64,000 bases of DNA from Adineta steineri (Eukaryota > Rotifera > Eurotatoria > Adinetida > Adinetidae), in assembly GCA_905250115.1 (NCBI GenBank), contig CAJNOI010000044.1, forward strand, positions 520,262 through 584,261. Direction: 5' to 3'. The notes below the pieces were generated by a model, which was not told the DNA's origin, made no database searches, and worked only from the letters and a program-made list of their open reading frames with translations. The translations under genes and the position numbers were made by a program. Below, piece by piece: positions 1 to 11,703 of this stretch. Every line of letters starts with the position of its first letter. Within the stretch, counting starts at the first letter, position 1.

Positions 1-193
1 TTTTTTGGGAGTTCAGTAGACCACCTAATTTATTTAGAGTGTATGTTTCCTCGTAAGTATTTTCTTTTCGCAGAAGAGTTATATAACTGAACAGACAAAG
101 AGGAGGGCATAATTATCGAAAACTATCCTGTCGATCTTAAGAATAAGTCTTTTATAAATTTATTTTGCTTTATATGAGAATAAGAGAACTCAC

Positions 194-471
194 GTACATT
201 TTGTCTTTCCGATTTATCTTCTAATATATCAACATCTGTGTCAGTTTGTGTGTGGCTTGAAACAAGGAGATCGGTAGTCGGCGACACTAGATTTATCAGC
301 TGATGATATGAGAGATAGTTGCTCTCCTGATTAATATTATTTGTAGAATCAGTGGTTTGACGAAGTTGGCTCGATGGCATATCCAACTCAAGCATATGTA
401 CAGTTGAAACAGAATCAATCGGTGTTTCAGAGATTATATTTCGACTAGATACATCTTCAAAGTTGCCTTCT
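194..471 (-). CDS. Putative internal exon, unknown protein
   Basis: An open stretch on the minus strand is bounded by a plausible acceptor (TTGTAG before 471) and a strong GTGAGT donor after 194. It encodes about 92 residues rich in Ser, Thr, Asp, Glu and Gln, with no membrane segment and no motif I recognise. The composition suggests a disordered region of a larger protein. Further exons would lie beyond the left edge of the window and possibly to the right at 1078-1304. No function is proposed. It could also be chance reading frame. Confidence 0.3.
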
Positions 472-1077
472 CTACAATATAAAAATGATAAAATAAAATA
501 CGAATATGGTAATGTCAAGTACACGCTATAATCATCCATATTTATTTTCACTTTCTTACTTTTTATAAATAAGATTCCATAATAAATTGATTACGATTAC
601 AGTGTAAAAATATTTACATTAAACGTGTGTCTTGCATGCTCCTCGATTGATATTGATTTATTTTATACTTCTAGTATGTTAGTTGTCTACATTAAACGCT
701 GATCATAGGCTCAAACAAGAAAATATCAAAGAAAATAAAAGTATCACACATTTTCTGAGTTGTCATAGAAGAACAAATGAATTTGTATTTTGGATAACAA
801 CTAAGCGTGACAACAAGTTTTCAACTGTTCAATAGAAGTAAGTGTAGAAAATGCCGTTTCATTCTAACAAATTCAGTATACTTTGTTTTCTAAGTATAAT
901 ATTCTGTTTTTGAAGTAAAACGCGAGTGTAAGCGCACACTTAAGAAAGGTTCGATGAGACTACCAAATATTTTTCAGGATATTTCAGCAATACAGAAATG
1001 AGATAATGGAGTTCTTTAGACTAGCAATTCTTATCCTAGTTAAAAACGCTCAACTTATTCTTGTCTATTTCACTTAC

Positions 1078-1304
1078 TCTAGTAATTCATATAACATCTG
1101 ATCATTATTTTCTTCATCGTTATTTTGATTTCTGTCTGTTAACCAGCTGTAGACAGATGATGTGGCCGATCGAGTGGGTAATACATTCAAAGACCACTCA
1201 CATGGAACAACCGGTATGGTACAATTCATATTTGTTGACGACATGGTTTGATCTAAGTTAGAATCAGAATACAATTTATAAAAATCGAAAAGTAACAGGT
1301 TCAT
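1078..1304 (-). CDS. Putative exon, unknown protein
   Basis: A minus-strand open stretch ends at a good GTAAGTG donor (after 1078) and could join the exon candidate at 194-471. Either the ATG at 1304 or an acceptor near 1148 (CTACAG) could begin it. The translation is Asn-, Ser- and Glu-rich at its end and has no recognisable domain. The evidence is limited to the open frame and donor, so it is listed with low confidence. Confidence 0.22.
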
Positions 1305-1640
1305 TTAGTATTTATCATTTTGTCGGTTTTTCAAAGTGTAGTTTTTGTTCTATGAACATCTCATTCTTCCGTCAAGCAGGATTATTTTCAACTACATTTA
1401 ATTTCAACACTGGTCTTGAGATATTTTTAATAAATTCACTTTGACATGCTCTCTCATTCTCTTATTTGCTCTTTACTTTAGTATTCAAATTATTCAACCA
1501 TGAAATCACATAATAAGTGGTCAGAATCAAAAAGATCAACTCACTCAAATAAAGCTATATAGATATATTTGTCGTGCCATAGTTAGTTTCAGTGATATAA
1601 TAAATAAGAACGGACAAGCGGTCAAAATTATTTTTCGAAA

Positions 1641-1829
1641 TATACCCTTGAAATGAATTATTAGCTTTGAAGATGTGGGTGTGGCTATCTCTTCTTCCTT
1701 TGCACTCACATATATATCCACATTCTGAAGATATATTTTTCTCTCGAATACTTGCACATTTTTCAAAATACTTTAAAAATAAATTTTGTTCTTTATTCTA
1801 GTGAGTAAATAATTCATTTCAAGGGTATA
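1641..1829. repeat. 22-bp perfect inverted repeat pair
   Basis: Positions 1641-1662 and 1808-1829 are perfect reverse complements of each other, separated by 145 bp. The arms carry TACCCTTGAAATGAATT. No coding function was assigned to the spacer. It could be a small hairpin or remnant terminal repeats. Confidence 0.6.
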
Positions 1830-1970
1830 CTTCAAAGTTAGAATTTTAGCACGACATGCAAATATGAAACCACATACTGTTTGATAAATTGTGTCTGGTG
1901 CTCCTTCGTGTTTGTACTGTAGTTGTATCTATATGATTGTTATCTAAAATATGGATAATAGTGACAAATA

Positions 1971-3020
1971 TTACAACCAACAGAATGATGAACCTGTGAA
2001 AACTGATGTTTCATCGTTGGCAGTAGTCTGTAGATACGAAGTAATGTATTTTTGTATTAATTCTTGCTTAAATAAGGCAACATCAATTGTATCGACTACA
2101 CAATTTTGCTCAACATGGCATTGACATGGTAGAAGAGAAATAGTTGCATGACCATCTTCGATCCAACTAGGCAAAGCAAAACTGATTGATTCACTCCAAC
2201 TGGTGTCTTCTGAGTAACTTTGTGTTAAAGTTCCAGCTGATAAAACAATGAATTCATTTGGATGTTGAATGATTCGATGGTAACGAATGCAATTTTTATC
2301 CAATACCGAGGGATCAATAAATAATTGTCCATGATCCAGACAAATAGATAGATTTTGTTGCTCAATTAAATTTTGTAGAGCTTCTCGCTGATTAGATGGA
2401 ATGATATACCAATGATGATCACCACCTTCATGATGATAATCAATGGAAAAAAGGTGTTGTCGAGCGGACATCAATGGAAAAATGGCACCTGGTCCTTGTG
2501 CTCTTTTCACACATGGAACAAATTGATTTGTTAATTTTCTTCCACCTAATTTAAGAAGTGATTGATTAGGTATACGATGAAGATCAAAGTATGTAGAAGA
2601 TGTTCTTTGAATGAAGAAACTCGTGTTAGATGAAAGTGAGGTATTTAAACCTTGTTGTTCGTTATTTGATGAAGATAGTGACGACCAGAAAGTATTTTCA
2701 TCTGTTTTTCCAAAATATTTTTGAGAAGATTTATTAATATGATCAATTGTTTGCACAGAATAAATATTAATATGATCAATTGTTTGCACAGAATAAATAT
2801 TAATATTTTCATTGATTTTGATAATTTTTTTCATAATTGGATTTAACGGAAGATTTTTTGGTCGTTTCTTCAAAGCTAATTTACAATCAATATTTGCTTG
2901 AACTTTAATTGCACCAAAGTCTTTTAAAAGTTTTTCATGTTTGTAAATAAAACGAAGAAAATTTTGTAAATCGTTTCCATTAATTTGTAAAGTTGGAATA
3001 TCGATTAAAACTGATGACAT
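1971..3020 (-). CDS. JmjN/JmjC-domain protein lacking catalytic residues
   Basis: This is a 349-residue single-exon gene starting at the ATG at 3020. Residues about 8-42 read as a JmjN helix region. Residues about 178-290 follow the JmjC fold: FSIDYHHEGGDHHWYIIP corresponds to the strand that reads YSINYLHxGxPKxWYxVP in KDM4/KDM5 proteins, and FIVLSAGT...ISFALPSWIEDG corresponds to the second half. The residues that bind Fe(II) in active enzymes (HxD/E just before that strand, and the later His) are absent: the first site reads FPLMS and the second LTQSYSED. By analogy with JARID2 it is probably a non-enzymatic chromatin protein, or a diverged paralogue. A 33-bp tandem duplication lies in the linker between the two domains. 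The JmjC assignment is fairly sure; the JARID2 comparison is inference. Confidence 0.75.
   Translation of the reverse strand: MSSVLIDIPTLQINGNDLQNFLRFIYKHEKLLKDFGAIKVQANIDCKLALKKRPKNLPLNPIMKKIIKINENINIYSVQTIDHINIYSVQTIDHINKSSQKYFGKTDENTFWSSLSSSNNEQQGLNTSLSSNTSFFIQRTSSTYFDLHRIPNQSLLKLGGRKLTNQFVPCVKRAQGPGAIFPLMSARQHLFSIDYHHEGGDHHWYIIPSNQREALQNLIEQQNLSICLDHGQLFIDPSVLDKNCIRYHRIIQHPNEFIVLSAGTLTQSYSEDTSWSESISFALPSWIEDGHATISLLPCQCHVEQNCVVDTIDVALFKQELIQKYITSYLQTTANDETSVFTGSSFCWL
2733..2798 (-). repeat. 33-bp tandem duplication in the JmjC gene
   Basis: Two identical 33-bp copies (2733-2765 and 2766-2798) encode the 11-residue unit INIYSVQTIDH twice, in frame. The perfect identity suggests a recent duplication. 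Confidence 0.9.
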
Positions 3021-6000
3021 TGTTAATCTAAAGAATTTGTTTTTAAAATAAATCTATTTCGATTTTTTTATTAATCTAAACATAAAACAATTGATTTAAT
3101 GTTTTATCATAAACAAATGTCGAGAATATATTTCTAATGTTATAAAAACAAATATATTTTCAGTATCTTAAGTAATATAATATCTATCCATCTATCATAG
3201 AAATATAAGTCTAAACAACGCAGTAATAGATGGAAATATTTAAAAATAACATTTGTATTTTAACCTTGTGACTGCATAGATCTTTTTGTCTTTTGTTCAT
3301 TAAATTAAACTCGAATTATTTGTGACAGGGACATACGCATCATAAGAGTGTACAAATAAACATGCTATCGTTTTGATCATACAAAAGAAGATTTGAAAGA
3401 GTCTTCTGTCATATGATTAGGAAAAGAGATTAGTTTTTCTTTACAAAAACATTTGAGATATCACTGTTAAAACGAGATTGAAAAATTTTGTTAAAATTCG
3501 CTGATAAACAAATTCCATTGATAGGAATTGAACTACTTATCAATTTCAGCTAATGAAAGACAAAGCTGAATTGAATTTTTCATTGATGTAATCCTACAAT
3601 GTCTAGATACCTTTAAGTACTTCGAATGTTTTTTTATGATTTAATATAAATTTAATAAAATAATTTAAACAATGAAAAGGAGTAAAGATAAAGATTATTT
3701 CGAATTACAAAAAGAATTTCACAATTAATTAGTATATATGTATTAAAGAAACTACTTAATGAATATAGAAGGATTTTATTCAATAAAGTTTTTTCAAATA
3801 AATATTGATTGGAGGCTGAAATGAGAAATGTGGATAAAATTCAAAATTTTCTTTTATTAAAGAAATTTTTAATAATATAAGTGATTAGAAAGTCGAATTT
3901 GAATTTATTTCTACTAATAGTTCAAGATTATACAGAAAATGTTTTCCAGTTCGATCATCTTAAAAGTCAATATTCAGATTTTTCAAATGAGAATAATTAG
4001 AGTATTTTATTCTTAAAATTTCCAAATATAAAATAAAATGTCAAATAGAAAAAATTTGTTTCTCTCGAAATATTTAAATAGTTATTTAAGAAATAAGATT
4101 TAGTTAAAATAATCAAATTCTTCTTTACCTTATTTTCTATTGATATCAATTTGAATAGAAACGTTTATTTATAAGAATAAACTTAACTTTCTTCTTCGTT
4201 GCTCAAATATCACAATATAGATATTTCATTTTTTTCAGTTGTTACTCGAAATCGTAAGATAATACTAGGAAATGAGTCGCTAGATAAAGGTCGTTTTATT
4301 TACATATTTGAAAATATTCTAAGAGACGTTTTTTTCATCTGGTTGCGTTTTTTTATGTTGTTCGTAACGACAAAAAATTATTTCTAAAGCTTACATTTAT
4401 CGTTTTTTCTCGTTCTGTTAAACAACCATCTATAAGGCCGCTCTTCCTTACGTTTATATTTTAATATCGTCGTTAATTGCTCTTACTAAAAATCGCATGT
4501 AATTAAGAAAACCAATGAGCCAAGACGGGTAGGTAAGCCATGAAAAGAAAAGAGAAAAACAATGTTATTCTTATCGATTTTATTCGGAAGAAAAATCAGT
4601 TCAATTTTGAAATACAATTAGAATCTTTATTTATTTATTTTTCAATTTTGAACATAATATCTTAGATTTTTTAGATTATTTCAATTTCTGATGATTTCTT
4701 CATTGACATCATTTTTTCTTATTATCAAAATCATCTGCAATTCAGATATCTATTACAAATGATTGGTAATTTTATAACTTAGTTTGAGATTTTTTAACTT
4801 TGAGAAAAATAAAATAATAAATGTGAGATATTTCTTGAGCTAAAACTGATTTAATAAATGATACAGCAAAGAAATCTTCACCTTATATTTTAATGATTGT
4901 TAAATGAATATCAAATAAAAACAGATAATAATGGTTATTTATTTCATATTTTTATTCTAAACGCTTGTTTATCTAACTTTTATAATACAAAAACAAGTGT
5001 GAGTAAAGATAAATGAGAGTATGATGGATATAAAAGGATCTATTTTAGTAGCAAATCCATCTTTTTCATTTGAAACCCATAATTTGTAGAATTTCTTTTT
5101 TTCTTTCGAAATGACATTAATATTGATTTTATCTGTACACACAAGTCGCCCTTTACATATTGTATAGAAATAAAAAATGATTATTTATTTTTAATATATA
5201 CTTTAAGAAAATAATTCTAATTAATTATTTGTTGATAGATTATATCTACCGACAATCCTTCAGCTCCTATTCTGTTGAATAAAAAATAACTTCGACGTAT
5301 AATGATACAAGCGATAAAAGACAATGAAAAAGTTATTCAAATTTTTACGTAAATAAAATAAATAAAAAAAACATTAGTGTTACACGATATATTACGCAAG
5401 ATTTTTTTAATTTATAATTCTCTTAAGATATTACAGATTGAGCTGAAACATTAATCATTCTATTCAACTATGGTTCATATTATCACCATTAGAAATTAAA
5501 TTCTATTATAAAAATCTCCGACGAGTTTCATAGTTATATCCTATGTCATGAAAATCGTGTTTATCCATCGGTTTTAGTAATCATTTATGAACTCTAAACT
5601 AATTATTTAGGAATTTATAAATTGAAGAGTGAAATATAATTTTTATACCGTTTTCAAATATAATCACAGACGTTTAAAACAGAAAAAGAGATTAGTTTTG
5701 CCATGAATGTGACTACTATGACATGAATGACGTTGAATAATTTCAAAAATGAGCGTACTGTAAGCCTCGTCACCATAATCATTCGTTTCAAAACGTTTCT
5801 TTGCGACAAGGTGTAGTTTATTTTAGATGATTTTGTACTAATCTACAACTCTAATTCTCACTTATATTTTTTTCATTCTTTTGTCGAGATTTTTAATAAA
5901 TAAGCGATGATAAACACGCATAGTAGCCTTTCAGAAATAAATAAATACAAATCATCGATTTTAAAGAAAATTTTCATCATTATATCAAATTGTATATAGA

Positions 6001-7169
6001 GTTATTATTTGTCCATTTTATTACATTATTTCTATCGAGAAATGAATGTGAACGTTCAATTTTATAATAAAAATATTGATCAATTGATTAAATTAGTAAT
6101 AAGATTTTCTAAATTTAATAGGAAAATAAAAGTTCATGTGTAAATACTCTCACAGTTTACCGTTAAAAATGAAGAAGAAAATTATTGACGATTAATTACT
6201 GATTATGAGTACATGGAATAACTCCTACAACTAATGTCAATTGTAATTAACAGAAAAAGTTCTTATTAGACAAATAAGATTAAAGATTAAGATTAAAAAT
6301 CTGATAAAAAAATTCAGCATTAGATGTGTTGTGTTGTGTACTAATTAATATGATTTAATCTCAAATTTTTAAAAAAATTTCTCGTATGTTGGATAATTTA
6401 ATAGTAATAATCAGAAAAGACGAAACATTTTTTCCTTTAATATAATATTGTACAATGTATTAGCAATTAGATAAAAAGATTTTCATAAAACAATATAAGA
6501 ATTTTTTAATTCATCCGTATATAGATTTCGATAGAAATTTTTAATTCAGAGTTGTTACATAAAAATGTTTTCTTACTGTAAAATATCTATTCAGTCCATT
6601 TAACTTTTTTAGTATTATTATTTTATGTTAAAAGAAAATAATATAAACCGATTCTTTTTAATGAAAATCTTACTAAAAAAGTATATAAATCTTCAAAAAT
6701 CAATAGAAAAAAAGAATTTTCGCTTGAAAACAATCGGTTATAACGTATTTATATAATAACAAAATATTTCTATAGAGAAACATTCATTTTCATATTCTTC
6801 ATTTCTTCAACGATAGTTAATTGTATCCCTCATACTTTTCTTCGTTGTCCAAATAACGATATTTGTAACGAAATGTTTTTTTTCTTACGTTCTTTATTAG
6901 TCATCATTTTTCTTATCCTTGATAAATCTATTCAGAAATAATTACATAAAACGAATAATAAATATTTTCATATTTTCAGTATTGTTATCAAGAGGAATTA
7001 TGTTTAAATGGAAATATCGAAGAAGAACAATCGAAAAAACTTTTCGTCCAAGATTTAATATTGTTATTGTGTTTTTCTCAAGGGGGAAAAGCGAGACTTC
7101 AAGAATGCGTACTTTACTGGTACTTCATTTATACATCATCGGTACTTCACTCATACTTCACTCTACTTG

Positions 7170-7274
7170 AGGGTGTGGGTGTGGGTGTGGGTGGTGTGGG
7201 TGGGTGTGAGGGTGTGGATGCTGTCTCTGAATAAGGTTATACCAACGCCCACACCCACACCCACACCCACACCC
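7170..7274. repeat. Inverted telomere-like TGTGGG/CCCACA arrays
   Basis: Positions 7170-7218 hold G-rich GGGTGT repeats, slightly degenerate in the second half. After a 29-bp unique spacer, 7248-7274 holds the complement CCCACA in four to five clean units. TGTGGG is the repeat reported for bdelloid telomeres. The G-rich strand points into the spacer from the left and the C-rich strand follows, so the two arrays lie head to head around a short loop. Confidence 0.8.
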
Positions 7275-9105
7275 TACTATTTATTTAGATGACTTTTTAC
7301 GGCAATACAGTATTTAGTTTATTTCGAAAATAATTTAAATTCAAAGGTGTATTTACGGTTAGTAGTTTGTTAATGAAATTTGAAATAGATATGATAATCA
7401 ACTACACCAAAGATGAGATCTAAAAAATATCACAATTAAGAATAAACCCAGAAGAAATCGCCACGTCAGAAAGTGTTCTGGAAAAATAAGGAAATTTGGA
7501 ACTTTTCCTGAGATCTAGTAACCTTGAATCAAACATACATATCCGTATCCTTTCTTGCTGGTGTTGTATTATCTCTGAATTGACGAAATGCCATCCCTTT
7601 TTTATTTTATTCGTTTCTGTTGTAATATTCTTTTATTTATACAAAACTTCATTTCTCCATATTAAAGCTGCTACTGCCCGTCTCATGGAGACAAAATTTT
7701 AGTTTAACCTTATGTCTACAACAACATATAATATTTACCTTGAGCTTTCAAAAAATCATCGTTTCATAAACAAAACAAGTAAAAAATAGCTTTCAGAATC
7801 CATCAGAATAAAGTGGATTTCATATGACATAATGAACTCCTTTTTATCCATAGTGATCCAGAAGAGTTCTAAACAAAAATAAATCAAAACTAATGGCTTT
7901 CGAAATACTAAAATTTTGAGTCACCAAAATTCCCGAAGACTTCGCTGAAAGGTTGTAAAAAAATTATGTTCTATCAAACTAGTTAACTAAGTTCAAAAAC
8001 GAAAACTTTTTAACAATTGGTTTGAGTAATCGTCTCGTGGGACTACTCGTAAAGATTCTATGAATTCTTTTTGATTGTAATCGATTATATTGACTGAAAA
8101 AATCGATGAAAAGGTGTATCCATATAATTCATTTCATTGGATTTTTTTACATGGATAAATTTATTTCGTCGTCGCTTTTTTCAACCACTAAATGTTATTT
8201 TGATTTTTGATTGAAATGACAAAGAAAATGTATTCATTAAATTCTCTGTATTTTATATAAATATCTTTTACCATGATCTTATAATCTCCTATAAGCTATC
8301 GATCTTGGATGCCATAAAATGCGCTCGAATTTCACTCCGTGATCATCTGTTTTGACGTCATAGTTAATAAAGAACAAAACTAATATAGTTTCTAATCAAA
8401 CTCTTTTCTTGTAATAATTAAGCAAATTCAGTATTTATCTCCATTAGTTGGATGATTAGTATATATTGATCGTTTATAAAAAAAGATTAATGAATAAATA
8501 GATATTCGACAAAAATATAAGATTAGCTTTATATCAAATAAATTCATAGAAGTGAAAACAACATGTGTTTAAAAATTGAATTACTCATCTGGAAAATCAC
8601 CTGTCTAGGATAAACAAATTCTCGATAAAAGAAATTACTTTACAAAGATTGATTTCCGCTATGATGGTTCTTAATTTATCTATGTACATATCCTATAAGG
8701 AAAAGATCATCTTTATTCCAGTCAAGTGATCTTTTACGTAAATCTCGCTTAATAGATATTACGTATGCTTCTCTATTTCTCTTTGATTCTGTGTTCATGA
8801 TGTTTATTACTATGTTTTGTTCTCACTATTAGTTGATGAAGACAAGAGTCTGTCTTCCACCCGGCGGCAAAATTAATCTAGGCCAGTGTTATTCGAACAA
8901 GTAATTTGTTTATCTCATTTATAGAGTTGCTTTTTCTATGATTATATTTTTATGCAATCAGAACAGACACATTACAATATATATATATATTCGATGGCAT
9001 TTACATTTTATTTTATGATTTTAGATGATAAATGCGTAGAACACAGAAAAAGACAAAATTTTGTTTAAATCAAATTGACCAACTTCATTGTCTTACGTAA
9101 GATAG

Positions 9106-9126
9106 ACAGAGAGAGAGAGAGAGAGA
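9106..9126. repeat. GA dinucleotide run
   Basis: A simple GA repeat in intergenic DNA; no function is suggested. Confidence 0.85.
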
Positions 9127-10179
9127 TAGAAAAAAAATAATCGTGACTATACATGTTGATTATCTAATAATTTTTTCAACCTCCCGCAAAGAATGTTAGT
9201 CTTTTCAATATTTTATGTCTAGTAAGTAAAAACAAATGAACATTGATAGAGTTTGTTCAGACACTGATCTTTTATACATATATCAGTTCTCATGCTGGCT
9301 TGTTGTTTGCTTCTTTAATTGCAAAATTGTGTGTGTATGCGCCTTGTGTATCAATGATGATTTGATGGCCGAATGATATCGTATGTCGATAGTTATGTGA
9401 GGGACGAAGAAAGAGAAAAGAACGATCATGAAGAATAGACATAAGAAAGAGAAGAAAAGAATAACGAAGACAAACCATCACCTTTTTTTTTAGGGTGACT
9501 TTTTTGTGCGTAAGATATTTACTTTTTTTCTCTTTCGATTTTTTTTCTATCTTCTTCATTTATTGTCTTTATCTGTTCTGTTCTTTATCAATCAAACTAC
9601 CGTGGTATATTTTCCTCTACCTGTATCGAACGATAACGTTTCGGTTCATAGCACTTATTTTTAAATACTACTCAAGTTTCTTCTTTTTTTTTTCATACCG
9701 CGACAAAGGAAATAAATGTTATACAAGTAAAATCATAATGTCATTGATTTTTTCCTTGATTTGTATTGATGAAACAATACTCATCATTTATCTACTCATA
9801 TACAAACAAGCACAAATATGATAGAAAGATAAGAACTAGAAAATAAAACCTTACTAATGAAGCTGATTTAACGGCACGTCGACAGGTGAGCGGATTAATT
9901 ATATAGGATTGTCTGGTGAGATTTTTTGATTACATGTATTAATTCCATTTTTTCCTGATAAGAAGAAAGTAGAAAATAAAGATATATGTACACACATGTA
10001 TGAATGATCTTATTTGTTACGTGTTGACACATTTCATCAAAAAATATATATATAGATGATAGAAAGCAGCTTTCATCACATGTGTACATCAGATTATTAC
10101 ACAATCGAACATTCCTTATATTGAAATATAGGCAAAAGATCGATGACCATTAACATTTGCCTGTCACGAAAAAAGAGCA

Positions 10180-10203
10180 TAATAATAATAATAATAATAA
10201 TAA
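10180..10203. repeat. AAT trinucleotide run
   Basis: A simple AAT repeat of eight units in intergenic DNA. Confidence 0.85.
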
Positions 10204-10554
10204 TGACTTGTTACTCTTTTATAGATGCAAATTGGTAAAAATAGTAATAATAGAGAAGCAATATGATGGTGTTCTCTTTCTTTTGCATCTTCTAATCGGT
10301 TTTTTTTCTTTTTTTTAAGTGGAGTGACACTTTGAACTAACCTATTCATTTTTTTTAACTTCTTTTTTTTTCATACTTCTCTATTCAAGTTGAACAGATC
10401 AGAAGGTTAAGAATGCTTATTTGTTTGAGTTTATATGTGCATATGTTCTACGTAAACGAGGAGAGCGTCATCATTGTGTCTTACTCCAGGGTGCGTTGTT
10501 GAGAAAAAAAAGCAAGAATAATTGCGCTCTCGTATATGCCCTTGAATACAATGA

Positions 10555-10595
10555 GACGACGACGACGACGACTACGATGATGATGATGATGATGA
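10555..10595. repeat. GAC and GAT trinucleotide runs
   Basis: A GAC run (10555-10571) is followed after a few bases by a GAT run (10576-10595). It looks like one microsatellite that has changed unit. Confidence 0.8.
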
Positions 10596-11703
10596 AAGTA
10601 CATGCGATTGCAATATAGAAGCCACTAAAGAGAGTATGAAAGTCTGTTTATTAGAGTACAAACATCTTTAATCATGTTCAGTTAAGTGATCGTACTTTCT
10701 TTGACGTATGTTTAGGCGCCTGTGTGAATAATAATCTATCAACAACAATCAATTGAATAGATAACAGCTGTAGTTAACTTCTGTTCGAGAACAGATTATC
10801 AGTTGATCAAAAGCACCGATTAACTGAGAAAAGATGGAATTGTCTGTATTGATCAAGAACGGATGCGATTTTCTGTCAATAATTATCTTTTTCTATTTTA
10901 TTTATATATATATCTATAGATTAGAATTTTTTCAAGGATTTTTTTTTCTTAACCTTCACTAGTGTTAAACTTGCGTGTCTACTTATGCATGTTTATAATT
11001 GTGCTGAAACATCTCATGACAAGTAACCATACCATAAACATTCATTTATTCATTCATTCCACCTTTCGTCATTCTTCTTTTTTTTCTTATAAGTATACAT
11101 TTCAAGTGACGAGAGAGAGAGAATAAATGAGAGGTAAGCGAGTTTTAAATGTTAGTGTTTATTTACAATGACAGTAACAGTTATAAGATTTGATTACTTT
11201 TTCGATCGAAGCCAAAATCGATTGTTAAAGACAGACTGTTATTTATGGCTTTAACTATAACTAAAAATGTAAGTTATTAATGTGTATTTTCGATCTAATT
11301 TTTTTTTCTTTACTAGTTGTCCTATCATATTTGTTATTTTTCTGATCAAACATAATTTTCAGTTAGTTCTATAAACATATGAAGGTTAGATAATTAGACA
11401 GTCTTAGATAAAGAGAAAAATATCTCATATTTCGTCCAATATCCATGAAGTATACTAATTCCAGATTGTTACCAGATTCTAGTGACATTTTTTATAACGA
11501 AGATAAATAGACAGAATTATTGCGCCCACCTTCTGCTTGATCAATTGATAAACAGCAGTAGACAAAAATAATCATTTGCAGTCTTTACAAGGAGAATAGA
11601 ATAAGATTTGATTAATATTAATAACCTACAAGGACAATTAGATTGAATTATATATAGAGCAAATGTCACAATGAATTAACCTGGCTCTTTCTTTTTTCAG
11701 ATA

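Larger units (their letters stand above)
3021..11703. other. Long AT-rich intergenic region
   Basis: About 8.7 kb separates the JmjC gene from the FGFR gene. Open frames here are short, Phe/Tyr/Ile/Lys-rich and show no recognisable domain or convincing exon chain. It contains the inverted TGTGGG/CCCACA arrays at 7170-7274, a GA run near 9106-9126, an AAT run at 10180-10203, and GAC and GAT runs at 10555-10595. As the region upstream of a receptor gene it may hold regulatory DNA, but none could be identified by eye. Confidence 0.6.

Noticed and set aside
1545..1766. 73-codon minus-strand frame as a coding exon
   Set aside because: A stop lies immediately before the GTGAGT-like donor, the peptide has no recognisable domain, and the inverted repeat pair overlaps it.
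4199..4387. Short plus-strand open frames in the 3-11.7 kb desert
   Set aside because: All are short, compositional and without exon chains.
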